Source: Mycoplana rhizolycopersici (GTDB lineage: Bacteria > Pseudomonadota > Alphaproteobacteria > Rhizobiales > Rhizobiaceae). From it: a stretch of 64,000 nucleotides of DNA. Below the pieces are notes generated by a model that saw only the letters and a program-made list of their open reading frames with translations, was not told the DNA's origin and did no database searches. Positions 1 to 9,557 of the stretch are shown here, one piece after another. The translations under genes and the position numbers were made by a program. Each line of letters opens with the position of its first letter. Positions within the stretch are counted from its first letter, which is position 1. The DNA lies in NCBI RefSeq assembly GCF_013378445.1, contig NZ_JABXYK010000008.1, forward strand, positions 216,872-280,871, written 5' to 3'.

Positions 1-1
1 A

Positions 2-217
2 ACGACGGCGATCATGGCACTGATGGCGAAGCTCGGCGGTTCGGCCTATGTGCTGGCGCCCGATGCGCTCCGCCTTGCCCGCAGCGGGGCGGTCAGCCGC
101 GTGCAGGATGTCGACCCGATCCCGCAGACCGTCTACGCCGCCGTCAACGTCCGCACCCGCCATGCGCACCAGCATCGCCGCATTATCACCCTTCTGCAGG
201 CGTTGCTGGCAGCCTGA
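2..217 (+). CDS. LysR-family regulator, C-terminal fragment
   Basis: The reading frame is open from the left edge, so the 5' part of the gene lies outside the window. The roughly 71 visible residues look like the end of a LysR substrate-binding domain: a Gly-Gly-Ser-Ala-Tyr-Val-Leu segment, a valine-rich strand, and a final helix rich in His/Arg/Leu that ends LLQALLAA. LysR proteins are cytoplasmic transcription factors that bind small effectors through this domain. The target genes cannot be told from here. The assignment rests only on this short tail. Confidence 0.55.
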   Translation, partial: TTAIMALMAKLGGSAYVLAPDALRLARSGAVSRVQDVDPIPQTVYAAVNVRTRHAHQHRRIITLLQALLAA

Positions 218-349
218 CAGCGTCCCGACGCACGCTTCGCCGCAGCGCACGTCCCCGCCGTTGCAACTGCGTGCCCGCAGGCGCATGATTCGCAGCCTTC
301 GGATCACGTGCGTCAAATCGCGGGTTCCGATTGCGACGAGGCGTACGCC

Positions 350-3300
350 ATGAACTGCGCGGCATGCGGCTTCCAGGTCGAGGACGGTTTTGCCTTCTGC
401 CCCAGATGCGGAACACCGCAGCAGAAGACGTGCCCTTCCTGCGGCCAGGTTTCGCCACCCGACTTCGCGTTCTGTCCCAAATGCGGAACGAGCCTTGTGC
501 CTCCGGCCGGCGTGGCGAGTACGGCCAAGCCGCAGTCGGCCGGCGCATCTTCGGCTTCGCATCCGCAATCAAGGTCGCCGGCGGCGGCTCGGGAGACCGA
601 ATCCGACCGCCGCATCGTCACTGCACTCTTTGCGGATCTCTGCGGCTACACGACGCTGGGGGAACGGATCGATCCTGAAATGCTGCAGGCCCTGCAGAAC
701 GAGGTTTTCGAGGAATTGAGCGCCGCCGTCGCCGCCGAGGGTGGCTATGTCGACAAGTTCGTCGGCGATGCGCTGCTGGCCCTGTTCGGCGCCCCCGTCG
801 CGCATGAGCGGGATCCGGAGCGCGCATTGCGGGCGGCACTGGACATGCGCGTGCGGATGGCCCGCATCGAGGAGCGCTGGGAGGCGCGTCTCGGCCAGCC
901 GCTGGCACTGCATATCGGCGTCAATACCGGACCCGTCGTTGCCGGTGGCGTCGGCGTCGGCGGCAGCAAGTCCTACTCGGTGACCGGCGACACCGTGAAC
1001 ACCGCCCAGCGCCTGCAGGCCATGGCCGGGTCAGGCGAGATACTGGTGGGCGCGGTCACGCGCCGGCTGACCCAGCACGCCTTCGATTTCACCGCTCTCG
1101 GCACCCTGCCGCTGCGCGGCAAGGCCGGAGAGACGCCGGTCTTCCGGCTTGAAGCCTCGCTCGACGCGCCGCCGCCCGCCCGCGGCCTTGCGAGCTTCGG
1201 CATCGACACCGCCATGATCGGCCGCGATGGAGACCTTGCGACCCTCTTGCGATGCCTGGAGCAGGTCCGCGGCGGCGCCACGCAACTGGTGCGCGTGATC
1301 GGCGATGCCGGCATCGGGAAGACCCGACTGGTGGAAGCCTTCCTCGACCGTATCCGGGCCGCGCAGCCGGACATCACCATCCGCCAGATCGCCTGCTCGT
1401 CGCTCGGAGAACCCTCCTACGGCACGCTGGCGGCAAGCCTAAGGCAGGCCTACCGGATAGCGCCCGGGGACAATCTCGAGCGGTCCCGCGAGTTGCTCGT
1501 TGCCGGATTGACCGATCTCGGCCTTGCCGAGAACGAGATCGACAGGCTGCAGCCCCTCTTCCTCTTCGTGCTGGGCTTCGGCGATCCCGACGGCGCGCTG
1601 CGTTTCCTGGAGCCGGACCAGCTCCGGCGACAGATCTTCCATGCCATGCGCACCCTGTTTGATCGCCGCATGGAGCAATCGCCGCTGCTGGTGGTGATCG
1701 AAGACCTGCATTGGGCCGACAGCGTCTCCATCGATGCCCTGCGGTTCATCATGGACCGGATCGAGAGCCGCCGGCTGATGCTGCTCGTCACCCATCGTCC
1801 CGGCTTCGAGACCGAGGTGCTGAGTTCCGCCCGCGCCAGCCAGACGACGCTGCGGCTGAGCCCGCTGTCGGTCACCGAGACCGCCGCCCTCCTCGACGGC
1901 GCGCTGGACGGCTGCGTCCTACCGGAAGCACTGCGCCGCCGCATCGTCGAGAGGGCCGAGGGCAATCCATTCTTCATCGAGGAAATCCTGCGCACGCTGA
2001 TCGAGACCGGGGTTCTGCATCGTGCAGCGGCGGGCTGGGAGGCGAGGACCGCAGCCGCGGAGACCGAGATGCCGCTCGGCATCCAGGCCATGATGCTCGC
2101 CCGCCTCGACCGGCTGCCGGCCGATGCGCGGCGCCTGGCGCAGGTCGCCTCCGTCATCGGCCACCGCTTCGACGTGGCTCTGCTGAAGGCGCTTCCCACG
2201 GGTGTCGACGACATCGAGGCGAACCTCCAATGCCTCGGCGAGGCCGACATCATCGAGGAACTGGCGGATATCCCTTCGCAGGCGGCCCCGCGTTACGCCT
2301 TCCGCCAGATGCTGCTGCACGAGGTCTTCTATGACAATCTGCTGCTGCGGCGACGAACCGAACTGCATGGCGCCATCGGCACCCTGCTGGAGCGCCGCCA
2401 GGGCGGCGTGCCCGAACATCCGGAGCAACTGATCGAGCTCGGCTACCATTTTGCCGCTTCGGCGGAAAAGGATAAGGGCGCGCAATACTTCACGGCCGCC
2501 GGCGACCTCGCACGCAAGGCCTATGCGAATGCCGACGCCATGCGCCTCTATGTGCGCGCGCTCTCGGCCGCCGAGGCGGCTGGCGGCGATGCCTGGCAGG
2601 TTCCGGGGGAGCGCTACGCCGACCTCTGCCAGCCGGTGGGCCGCGGCGAGGAGGCCCGTCATCTCTACGAGGACTTGCTTGCAGCCGCGCGCGAAGGCGG
2701 CGACGTGACCGCGGCCGCGCGCATCCTGCGCAAGCTCGGCCAGCTTGCCTTCGAAGCCGGTGACCGCGAGCGGGCAACTACCTGTTTCGACGAGGCCCAG
2801 AACCTGCTGGAAGGCGTCGATGCACCGATCGAGCTCGCCCACCTGATGCAGCGCCAGGGACACCTCGCCTTCCGCGCCGGCGACTACCGGCGGGCCGCCC
2901 TTTGGGCAGACAGGGCGCTGGAATGTGCCAATCACCTCCCACCACGGCCGAACGAGGCGGAGAAGGCCGATATCGCGCTCGCGATCGCCCGCGCCTTCAA
3001 CACAAAAGGCGTATCGTTGGCCCGTCTCGGCCAGCCCCGGGAAGCGCTGCAGATGGTCGAGCGCAGCGTCGAGATCGCGCTTGGCGCAAACCACCTCAAT
3101 ACCGCCTGCCGCGGATACACCAATCTCGGCGCCCTCTACACGATGATCGATCCGGCCCGGGCGATCGAGGTCTGCCGGCGCGGCTACGACATGGCCAGGC
3201 AGATCGGCGATCTCGGGCACCAGGCACGCCTGCTCACCAACCTCGCCGTCGCATTCTGCACCTTTACCGACCGTTGCATGGCCGAAGGGCTTCCGGCCGT

Positions 3301-3616
3301 GGAGGAAGCGATCGCGATCGACCGCGCGCTCGGCCAGCGCGACCACCTGCCGGTCCCCCTGCTTGTGCTCGGCCAGATCCGCCAATGCCATGGCGCAATC
3401 GACGCCGCGCGCGAGAATTTCCTGGAAGCACTCGACCTCGTTCGTGACAGCGCGGAGGCGCAGCTGCTGTTTCCGTGCTATGATGGTCTGGCGACGCTCT
3501 GCCTCGAACTGAATGAACTGGAGAAGGCGGAGGAGTATTTTGAACTGGCGCAGCAGGTCTGTGCCAGACACGGCCTCGACCCTGATGCCCTCATCGTCCT
3601 GCCGTTTCTCGACTAG
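350..3616 (+). CDS. Zinc-ribbon / class III nucleotidyl cyclase / AAA ATPase / TPR signalling protein
   Basis: This 1088-aa multidomain protein begins with two CxxC pairs (about residues 3-50) forming a double zinc ribbon. A class III adenylate/guanylate cyclase domain follows at about 85-265, with metal-binding Asp in LFADLCGYT and FVGDALLALFG. A STAND/AAA-type ATPase follows (Walker A GDAGIGKT; Walker B-like VVIEDLHWAD). The C-terminal 450 residues are TPR-like helical repeats. The second cyclase motif reads GDA rather than the usual GDG. A GTG at 308 would add 14 residues, but the ATG at 350 begins exactly at the first zinc ribbon and has a purine-rich stretch upstream. Proteins of this build are cytoplasmic sensors; the ligand is unknown. 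No operon partner is evident. The cyclase product (cAMP or cGMP) is inferred, not shown. Confidence 0.85.
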   Translation: MNCAACGFQVEDGFAFCPRCGTPQQKTCPSCGQVSPPDFAFCPKCGTSLVPPAGVASTAKPQSAGASSASHPQSRSPAAARETESDRRIVTALFADLCGYTTLGERIDPEMLQALQNEVFEELSAAVAAEGGYVDKFVGDALLALFGAPVAHERDPERALRAALDMRVRMARIEERWEARLGQPLALHIGVNTGPVVAGGVGVGGSKSYSVTGDTVNTAQRLQAMAGSGEILVGAVTRRLTQHAFDFTALGTLPLRGKAGETPVFRLEASLDAPPPARGLASFGIDTAMIGRDGDLATLLRCLEQVRGGATQLVRVIGDAGIGKTRLVEAFLDRIRAAQPDITIRQIACSSLGEPSYGTLAASLRQAYRIAPGDNLERSRELLVAGLTDLGLAENEIDRLQPLFLFVLGFGDPDGALRFLEPDQLRRQIFHAMRTLFDRRMEQSPLLVVIEDLHWADSVSIDALRFIMDRIESRRLMLLVTHRPGFETEVLSSARASQTTLRLSPLSVTETAALLDGALDGCVLPEALRRRIVERAEGNPFFIEEILRTLIETGVLHRAAAGWEARTAAAETEMPLGIQAMMLARLDRLPADARRLAQVASVIGHRFDVALLKALPTGVDDIEANLQCLGEADIIEELADIPSQAAPRYAFRQMLLHEVFYDNLLLRRRTELHGAIGTLLERRQGGVPEHPEQLIELGYHFAASAEKDKGAQYFTAAGDLARKAYANADAMRLYVRALSAAEAAGGDAWQVPGERYADLCQPVGRGEEARHLYEDLLAAAREGGDVTAAARILRKLGQLAFEAGDRERATTCFDEAQNLLEGVDAPIELAHLMQRQGHLAFRAGDYRRAALWADRALECANHLPPRPNEAEKADIALAIARAFNTKGVSLARLGQPREALQMVERSVEIALGANHLNTACRGYTNLGALYTMIDPARAIEVCRRGYDMARQIGDLGHQARLLTNLAVAFCTFTDRCMAEGLPAVEEAIAIDRALGQRDHLPVPLLVLGQIRQCHGAIDAARENFLEALDLVRDSAEAQLLFPCYDGLATLCLELNELEKAEEYFELAQQVCARHGLDPDALIVLPFLD

Positions 3617-3720
3617 CCGCGTCTGCGGTCTTCGGTCCGCGGACGCGGCAAGCGAAAAGCAAACGAGAAGCGCCGCGCGTCCGGCCCCGACGTAAGGCGC
3701 TTCAGTCGGAGGAGCAACCA

Positions 3721-4401
3721 ATGGCAGAGCATGCAATGGAACGCCCCCTTCGCCCCGGCGATCGCGCACCGAACGTGGTGCTGGATGCGATCAACCACGG
3801 CGGCAAGGTTTCGATCGACGATTTTCGCGGCCAGTCAGGTGTGCTGATCGGCCTTTTCCGTGGGCTGCAATGCCCCTTCTGCCGCCGCCATATCGCAGCC
3901 TCCGCCGAACTGGCCTCGTCGCTGCACGAAAAGGGCATCGACAGCCTCACGGTCGTCAACACGCCGATCGAGCGGGCGCGGCTCTATTTCCGCTACCATC
4001 CGCTGCCGGGCGTGATTGCCGCCTCGGATCCCGACAGCATCGCCCACCGCGCCTTCGGCCTGCCGAACCTGCAGTTCACCGAACATGAGGATGCCTGGCC
4101 CTACAAGGTCTCGATCCCGACCGTGATGTCGATGCGGATGGAGATGCCGGGCGAGTTGCCCGAGCCGATGAACCCGTTCGACGCCTCGACCTACCTCAAT
4201 ACGCTGGACGGCTACGAGAAAACGCCGGCCGACGAGAAGACGGAGGAGCGCACTGGCGGCCAGTTGGTCGGAGAATTCCTGCTCGACCGCAACGGAATCG
4301 TGCGCTGGTCGTTCACCGAGGTCGATGGCGACGGATCGAACATGTTCGCGATCCCGCGAGCCGAGGAACTGATGTCGGCGGCCTCGCAACTGCCGCATTG
4401 A
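3721..4401 (+). CDS. Peroxiredoxin-like (AhpC/TSA, thioredoxin-fold) protein
   Basis: A 226-aa cytoplasmic protein with a thioredoxin fold. The motif LFRGLQCPFCRRHI (Cys51, Cys54) sits after the first beta strand, as in AhpC/TSA-type redox proteins. Such proteins reduce peroxides or act as thiol oxidoreductases. The CxxC arrangement differs from the single peroxidatic Cys of classical 2-Cys peroxiredoxins, so a disulfide-reductase-like role is also possible. The ATG at 3721 follows a GGAGG-containing stretch (CGGAGGAGCAACC). It is convergent with the GlxA-type regulator, with a strong palindrome between them. There is no signal peptide. The physiological substrate is unknown. Confidence 0.75.
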   Translation: MAEHAMERPLRPGDRAPNVVLDAINHGGKVSIDDFRGQSGVLIGLFRGLQCPFCRRHIAASAELASSLHEKGIDSLTVVNTPIERARLYFRYHPLPGVIAASDPDSIAHRAFGLPNLQFTEHEDAWPYKVSIPTVMSMRMEMPGELPEPMNPFDASTYLNTLDGYEKTPADEKTEERTGGQLVGEFLLDRNGIVRWSFTEVDGDGSNMFAIPRAEELMSAASQLPH

Positions 4402-4466
4402 AGCACGCCGCGCAAAAGTGTTCAGCGGTTTCGTGACAGCGACATGTGCAAAAACAATGTCGTAAA

Positions 4467-4501
4467 GCGTATCGCGTGAAGCCTTTTTCCACGCGATACG
4501 C
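4467..4501. terminator. Perfect 12-bp palindrome between convergent genes
   Basis: The arms GCGTATCGCGTG and CACGCGATACGC are perfectly complementary around an 11-nt loop rich in T. The element lies between two genes that end toward each other (4401 + and 4520 -), so it probably ends transcription from both sides. No clean T-tract follows on either strand. It could also be a copy of a dispersed rhizobial palindrome. Confidence 0.55.
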
Positions 4502-4519
4502 GGCGCCGTTCCAGCGCGT

Positions 4520-5560
4520 TCAGGCCGGGGCCGCATCCGCAAGCGACGGTTGCCGCTGCCCGCCGGCGATCGAAAACCGCATCCGGTACTCGCTTGGCGA
4601 AATCCCGAGGATCTTGCGGAAGATCTTCCGATAGGCATTGCTGTCGTCGTAACCGCTCTGCCAGGCCACCTGCTCGATTGAGAGATAGGAGCGCTCGAGG
4701 AGTTCCCGCGACTTGGCGATCCTGAGGCGCTGGCAGTATTCGGTCGGATTGATTCCGGTGGCTTTCTGGAAGCGGCGCAGGAAGGTGCGCTCCCCGAGCC
4801 CGGCGCGATCGGCCATCATCTGCAGGGTGATGCCCTTGGTGTTTGCCCCGTGCAGCCAGTGCTGGATTTTCAGGATGACCTGGTCTCCATGGTCCATGCG
4901 CGGTGCGAAGACGCTGTAGTAGCTCTGTTCGCGCGCGCCGGGATCGACGACCATGAACCGGGCCGTCTCCAGCATCACCGTCGATCCCATGAAGCGATCG
5001 ACAAGCTTCAGCCCCAGATTGATCCAGGCCATCATGCCGCCGGTCGTGATGATGTCGCCCTCGTCGATCATCAGCTTGTCGGTGTCGACATTGACCTGCG
5101 GGAAGCGGCGGGCGATCTGCTCGGCATGCGACCAGTGCGTCGTCAGCGCCCTGCCCTCGACCAGGCCGGATTCGGCCAGAAGATAGGCGCCACCGCAAAC
5201 GGAACTGACCACGGTTCCCTCGGAATGCCTCTGCCGGAGCCATTGTGAAATTTCCGAAAGATCGCGCTTCAGCTGCAGCTCGACAGACAGGGTCGGCGGC
5301 AGGATAAGAGCCGACAGCGACCGGATTTCCAGTTCGGAATGGCTGTCGAAGCCGCGCCGCACCGACCCGTCGGAACCCAGCTTCCAGTGGCTGGTGCGGA
5401 TCTGCGGCGCGTTCATGCCGTGCTGCTCGCGGCTTTGCAGATTGGCGACGTTGAACATGTCGGTCAGTCCGTAGACGGCCGACATCAGCGCCTCCTCGTG
5501 AACGACGATCCCGATCTCGACAGGCTCCACGGCCGTCCCCTTTGTCAATTCTGCCTCCAT
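4520..5560 (-). CDS. GlxA-family AraC-type transcriptional regulator
   Basis: A 346-aa regulator. The N-terminal ~200 residues form a DJ-1/PfpI (class I glutamine amidotransferase-like) domain with the nucleophile-elbow-like motif SSVCGGAYLLAESGL. The C-terminal ~100 residues are a double helix-turn-helix AraC domain ending with the signature around GYDDSNAYRKIFRKILGISPSEYR. This matches GlxA-family regulators, which bind small metabolites through the amidotransferase-like domain. The gene is divergent from the Tat-leader hydrolase at 5680 with only about 120 bp between, so control of that hydrolase, and perhaps of the metallo-hydrolase behind it, is a reasonable inference. The effector is unknown. 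Confidence 0.88.
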   Translation of the reverse strand: MEAELTKGTAVEPVEIGIVVHEEALMSAVYGLTDMFNVANLQSREQHGMNAPQIRTSHWKLGSDGSVRRGFDSHSELEIRSLSALILPPTLSVELQLKRDLSEISQWLRQRHSEGTVVSSVCGGAYLLAESGLVEGRALTTHWSHAEQIARRFPQVNVDTDKLMIDEGDIITTGGMMAWINLGLKLVDRFMGSTVMLETARFMVVDPGAREQSYYSVFAPRMDHGDQVILKIQHWLHGANTKGITLQMMADRAGLGERTFLRRFQKATGINPTEYCQRLRIAKSRELLERSYLSIEQVAWQSGYDDSNAYRKIFRKILGISPSEYRMRFSIAGGQRQPSLADAAPA

Positions 5561-5679
5561 CGTTGTCAGCTTTGCCGGTCGAGAGATCCGGCAGGCGGCT
5601 GTATCTATTCAATCACAGCTTCGGAACGGAAGCCAAGAGTTGAAACAAAACAACCACCTGCTCGGAAAGGAACACAGTC

Positions 5680-6681
5680 ATGGCAAAGGCAATAGCAACC
5701 ACCGCGACCGCAACGCTCTCCCGCCGCAACATCCTGGCAGGGGCATTCGGCGCAGCCGCAACCGCCGCCGCAGTCGGCGCAGTCCAATCCCCCGCAAAGG
5801 CAGCTGACGCTGCCGCCCCCCAAACGAAGTCAGAAGGAGCAACGACCATGGCAAGCAGGATCATCACCCGCGACGGCGTCGAAATCTACTACAAGGACTG
5901 GGGTCCGAAGGACGGCCCCGTCGTCGTCCTTTCGCATGGCTGGCCGCTGTCGTCCGACAGCTGGGAGGCCCAGGCTTTCCACCTCGCCAACAACGGTTTC
6001 CGCGTCATCACCCATGACCGCCGCGGCCATGGCCGCTCCAGCCAGCCCTGGGACGGCAACGACATGGACCACTATGCCGACGACCTCGCCGACCTGATCG
6101 AGCAGCTGGATCTGAACGACATATTCATCGCCGGCTTTTCCACCGGCGGCGGCGAGATCACCCGCTATATCGGCCGCCACGGCACCGGCCGCGTCAAGAA
6201 GGCCGGTCTTATCTCCGCCGTGCCGCCGCTGATGGTAAAGACCGACAAGAACCCCGGCGGCCTGCCGAAGGAGGTCTTCGACGGCATCCAGGCGGCGAGC
6301 CTGAAGGACCGCTCGCAGCTCTACAAGGACATCGCTTCGGGTCCATTCTTCGGCTTCAACCGGCCGGGTGCAACCGCCTCGCAGGGCATGATCGACAGCT
6401 TCTGGCTGCAGGGTATGATGGGCGGCCACAAGAACACCTACGACAGCATCGTCGCCTTCTCGCAGACCGACTTCACCGAGGACCTGAAGAAGTTCGACGT
6501 GCCGACGATCATCATCCATGGTGACGACGACCAGATCGTCCCGATCGACGCAGCCGCCCGGGCCTCCAAGAAGCTCGTGCCCCATGCCATCCTGAAGGTC
6601 TATCCGGGCGCCCCGCACGGGATCACCGATACCCACAAGGACCAGTTGAACGCCGACCTGCTGGAGTTCGCGAAGTCCTGA
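5680..6681 (+). CDS. Alpha/beta hydrolase (non-haem chloroperoxidase/arylesterase type) with Tat leader
   Basis: A 333-aa protein. Residues 13-43 look like a Tat signal ([12 protein letters not shown], an Ala-rich hydrophobic core, then a SPAKAADA cleavage region). The rest is a compact alpha/beta hydrolase of the non-haem haloperoxidase group: GFSTGG nucleophile elbow (Ser154), the acid in HGDDDQIVP, and a catalytic His in GAPHG. Such enzymes are serine esterases that can also carry out perhydrolysis. An in-frame ATG at 5848 (Met57) is preceded by AGAAGGAG at good spacing, so a cytoplasmic form lacking the leader may also be made (see findings). It is divergent from the GlxA-type regulator and upstream of another Tat-exported hydrolase. 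Confidence 0.88.
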   Translation: MAKAIATTATATLSRRNILAGAFGAAATAAAVGAVQSPAKAADAAAPQTKSEGATTMASRIITRDGVEIYYKDWGPKDGPVVVLSHGWPLSSDSWEAQAFHLANNGFRVITHDRRGHGRSSQPWDGNDMDHYADDLADLIEQLDLNDIFIAGFSTGGGEITRYIGRHGTGRVKKAGLISAVPPLMVKTDKNPGGLPKEVFDGIQAASLKDRSQLYKDIASGPFFGFNRPGATASQGMIDSFWLQGMMGGHKNTYDSIVAFSQTDFTEDLKKFDVPTIIIHGDDDQIVPIDAAARASKKLVPHAILKVYPGAPHGITDTHKDQLNADLLEFAKS

Positions 6682-6773
6682 CCGGCACGGGCGCCAAGCG
6701 CATCGCTCTCACAAACCGGTATCGCTCCCATGGGGGCGGTGCCGGGCTTACCCCCAGACGAAGGACGACGCCG

Positions 6774-7718
6774 ATGAACCACACCCTCGACCGCTCCGCA
6801 TCCGCCTTCACCCGCCGCCAGCTTATGGCCGGCGGCGCCGCACTCGCCGCAAACGGCCTGCTTCCGAAGGGGGCATTTGCCGCCGAGGCCCATCGCTTCG
6901 ACCACGGCCACTTCGACGTCACCGTCTTCAGCGACGGCTTTCTCACCCTGCCGGCAGAGGTCCTGCTTCCCGACGCCACCACCGAGGAACGCCTGCCGAT
7001 CCTGAAGCGTCTCGGCGGCGACGCCGCCGGCGCCCCGGTGCAGGTCAACATCCCGCTGATCCGCGCGGGCGATGAACTCATCCTCGTCGACATCGGCTCC
7101 GGCACCAGCTTCCAGGACAGCGCCGGTAAGTTCGCCGGAAACCTGAGGGCCGCAGGCGTCGATCCCGACGCGATCACCAAGGTCGTGTTCACCCATGCCC
7201 ATCCCGACCATTCCGGTGCGACACTCGGCCCGGACGGCAGGCTGCTCTATCCGAACGCCGACTATGTGGTCAGCGCTGCCGAATGGGAATTCTGGACCGA
7301 CCGGGACTTCGAGAAGAGCCAGCCGGAGGCGCTGCACGGCTTCGCCCGCGGCGCAAGGCGCGACCTCCTCGCCGTCCGGGACCGGCTGCGGCTGGTGAAA
7401 CCCGGCGACGAGGTCGTGCCCGGCATGACGGTCCTCGATACCCCCGGCCACACGCCGGGCCACATCTCGCTGCATCTCGACGGCGGCGACGGCCTGATCG
7501 TGACGGGCGACGCCGCCACCAGCAACGTCATCTTCTTCGAGCACCCCGACTGGCATTTCGGCTTCGACACCCAGGCCGAGACAGCGCTTGCGACCCGCAA
7601 GGCGCTGATCGACGAGGCGGCGAACAAGAAGACCAAGCTTCTCGGCTATCACTGGGCCTATCCCGGCGTTGGCTTCGCCGAGCGCAAGGGCGCCGCCTAT
7701 CGCTTCGTCCCGGCATAG
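6774..7718 (+). CDS. Tat-exported metallo-beta-lactamase-fold hydrolase
   Basis: A 314-aa protein with a twin-arginine leader (FTRRQLMAGGAALAANG, Arg14-Arg15) and an Ala-x-Ala cleavage region near residue 38. The metal-binding motif is HAHPDH (His141, His143, Asp145, His146). Further ligand motifs are the His in DTPGHTPGH and the Asp in VTGDAAT. The family includes lactonases, alkylsulfatases and glyoxalase II-like enzymes; the sequence alone does not fix the substrate. It follows the alpha/beta hydrolase by about 90 bp in the same orientation. An imperfect GC-rich hairpin (about 6716-6746) lies in the gap, so transcription may be partly separate. Confidence 0.85.
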   Translation: MNHTLDRSASAFTRRQLMAGGAALAANGLLPKGAFAAEAHRFDHGHFDVTVFSDGFLTLPAEVLLPDATTEERLPILKRLGGDAAGAPVQVNIPLIRAGDELILVDIGSGTSFQDSAGKFAGNLRAAGVDPDAITKVVFTHAHPDHSGATLGPDGRLLYPNADYVVSAAEWEFWTDRDFEKSQPEALHGFARGARRDLLAVRDRLRLVKPGDEVVPGMTVLDTPGHTPGHISLHLDGGDGLIVTGDAATSNVIFFEHPDWHFGFDTQAETALATRKALIDEAANKKTKLLGYHWAYPGVGFAERKGAAYRFVPA

Positions 7719-7834
7719 TGCCATAGCCGCTTCGCCCTGCCCTGCCCCGATTCTGGCTTTGCCAAGGGTCCGGGCTTTTCCTTTCGCCCATCGCTTCTAT
7801 GTCTGTCCCTGTATAAAGGACGAAAGGGAATGGA

Positions 7835-9544
7835 ATGAACGAACGACTGACGGTGGCGGCCGACACCATCCGCACCCTTGCGGTCGACCTGCCGGTCAAT
7901 GCCACCTTCCACATCTGGCTGAAGGCGACGGGGCACAACAGCTTGGGCTCCGTCTCCTTCGCCAACGCCCGCGGCAAGTTCGCCGAAGTGTCGATCGCCA
8001 ATGCCGAGGAATACGGCCTGCGCATCTATCAGGTCTTCGGCGGTGGTCACGTCGAACTGAGCTTCGACACGGCGACGACGTCGGTGTCGGTGATCTACTG
8101 GTTCACCGCGGCTGACGTGCTGGAGACCGGCATCACGGTCGTCCACACCAACCGCGGCAACGCGCCGCCGGAGCTTCCAGGCGGCTACCACTTCCGCCCG
8201 CCTTTCGGCTGGATGAACGATCCGAACGGCTTCGGCCGCTTCGACGGCCGCCCCCACCTCTTCTACCAGCACTATTCGCATGGCCTTCGCTGGAACACGA
8301 TGCACTGGGGCCACGCGGTCTCCTCCGACTACCTGCGCTGGCGCCACCTGCCGATCTTCCTCTTTCCCTCCGAGGACCTGACGGTGCGCCCCGACAAGCG
8401 CGGCGGCGCCTTCTCCGGCACCACCATCCCGCTGGTCGACGGCCCCGGCATCCGCGTCTTCTTCACCGAGCAGGTCGCCGACCGACAACCCGAGCAGCAG
8501 ATCCAGCTCACTGCCACCTCCTCCGACCTGATCACCGCCGGACAGGCCGAGGTGGTCCTTGCCGGTCGCCCGACCGGTGAGGGCCTGACGCCGGACTTTC
8601 GCGATCCGTACGTGTTCCGTGGACCGGACGGGCTATGGAAAATGCTGCTCGGCAGCCAGAGCGACGATGGCGGCGTCATCCTGCTCTACGAAACCGAGGA
8701 CCGGGCGGCGGCGACCGGCTGGACCTATGTCGGCAAGCTTCTGGTCGAGGAGCGCTACCGCACCACCGCGATCGAATGCCCCTGCCTGTTGCCGCTCGAC
8801 GGCCCGGCGACCAGCCGTTCGACCCGCTGGGTGCTCGTCTACGGGCTGATGAACAGCAAGGACGAGGAGACCGGCCGGCAGAACCTGACGATGGCCGATG
8901 TCGGCTGGTTCGACGGCCGCAGCTTCTCCAAGGAATTCGGGCAGGAGCTCGATTTCGGCACCGACAACTACGCCTTCCAGGCCTTCCTCGACGGCGACCG
9001 CGTGGTGGGGATTGGCTGGCTGGCCAACTGGGCCGACGCACATCCGGATATCGACTTCCCCACGGCCATGACGTTGCCACGCGCGATGCATCTCTCCGAC
9101 GGCATGCTGCTGACGCCGCCGATCGGCGCGGCCGAAAGCCTGCGCAGCCGCATTCTCGACCGCACGCGGCTTTCGGCCGGCGAGACGGTTTCGTTCGACA
9201 ACGGCTCCGTCGAGATCCTGTTCGATCTGGACGAGGCCGGGGCGACTTTCGAGCTGGAGCTCGATCACCCCGGGGCGGCGATCGCCGTCTTTCGCGACCA
9301 GCACGGCCTCGGCATCCGCTATGAGCGCGACGGCGGGCCGGCGTCGCCGCTCTACGTCGCCCACGGCGCCAATCCGCGGCGGGTGCGCGTCTTCCTCGAC
9401 TACGGCTCGATCGAGGTCTTCGCCGACCGCGGCCGTTGGGTCGGGACGAAGCGCATCGACGGCTTCGAGCCGATCCGCGCCGCCCGCTTCAGTGCAGGCG
9501 CGCAAAGCGTGGTGCAGGCAACGGTTTGGGCCTTGAAGCTCTGA
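7835..9544 (+). CDS. Glycoside hydrolase family 32 (beta-fructosidase)
   Basis: A 569-aa enzyme that should release fructose from sucrose, inulin or levan-type substrates. The GH32 catalytic triad is visible: nucleophile Asp129 in WMNDPNG (126-132), transition-state stabiliser Asp257 in FRDPYVF, and acid/base Glu314 in IECPCLLP. A C-terminal beta-sandwich module follows (about 420-569, with the SIEVFADRG strand). The first ~110 residues form an additional beta-rich domain ahead of the catalytic propeller, which is not part of minimal GH32 enzymes. No signal peptide is seen, so it probably acts in the cytoplasm. No sugar transporter adjoins it. The start has a purine-rich AAAGGGAATGGA ribosome site. 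Confidence 0.9.
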   Translation: MNERLTVAADTIRTLAVDLPVNATFHIWLKATGHNSLGSVSFANARGKFAEVSIANAEEYGLRIYQVFGGGHVELSFDTATTSVSVIYWFTAADVLETGITVVHTNRGNAPPELPGGYHFRPPFGWMNDPNGFGRFDGRPHLFYQHYSHGLRWNTMHWGHAVSSDYLRWRHLPIFLFPSEDLTVRPDKRGGAFSGTTIPLVDGPGIRVFFTEQVADRQPEQQIQLTATSSDLITAGQAEVVLAGRPTGEGLTPDFRDPYVFRGPDGLWKMLLGSQSDDGGVILLYETEDRAAATGWTYVGKLLVEERYRTTAIECPCLLPLDGPATSRSTRWVLVYGLMNSKDEETGRQNLTMADVGWFDGRSFSKEFGQELDFGTDNYAFQAFLDGDRVVGIGWLANWADAHPDIDFPTAMTLPRAMHLSDGMLLTPPIGAAESLRSRILDRTRLSAGETVSFDNGSVEILFDLDEAGATFELELDHPGAAIAVFRDQHGLGIRYERDGGPASPLYVAHGANPRRVRVFLDYGSIEVFADRGRWVGTKRIDGFEPIRAARFSAGAQSVVQATVWALKL

Positions 9545-9557
9545 GAACGTCCCTCGC

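Noticed and set aside
1919..3769. A 616-codon open frame on the minus strand
   Set aside because: It is fully antisense to the cyclase-ATPase-TPR gene, shows no domain-like sequence and is an artefact of high GC codon bias.
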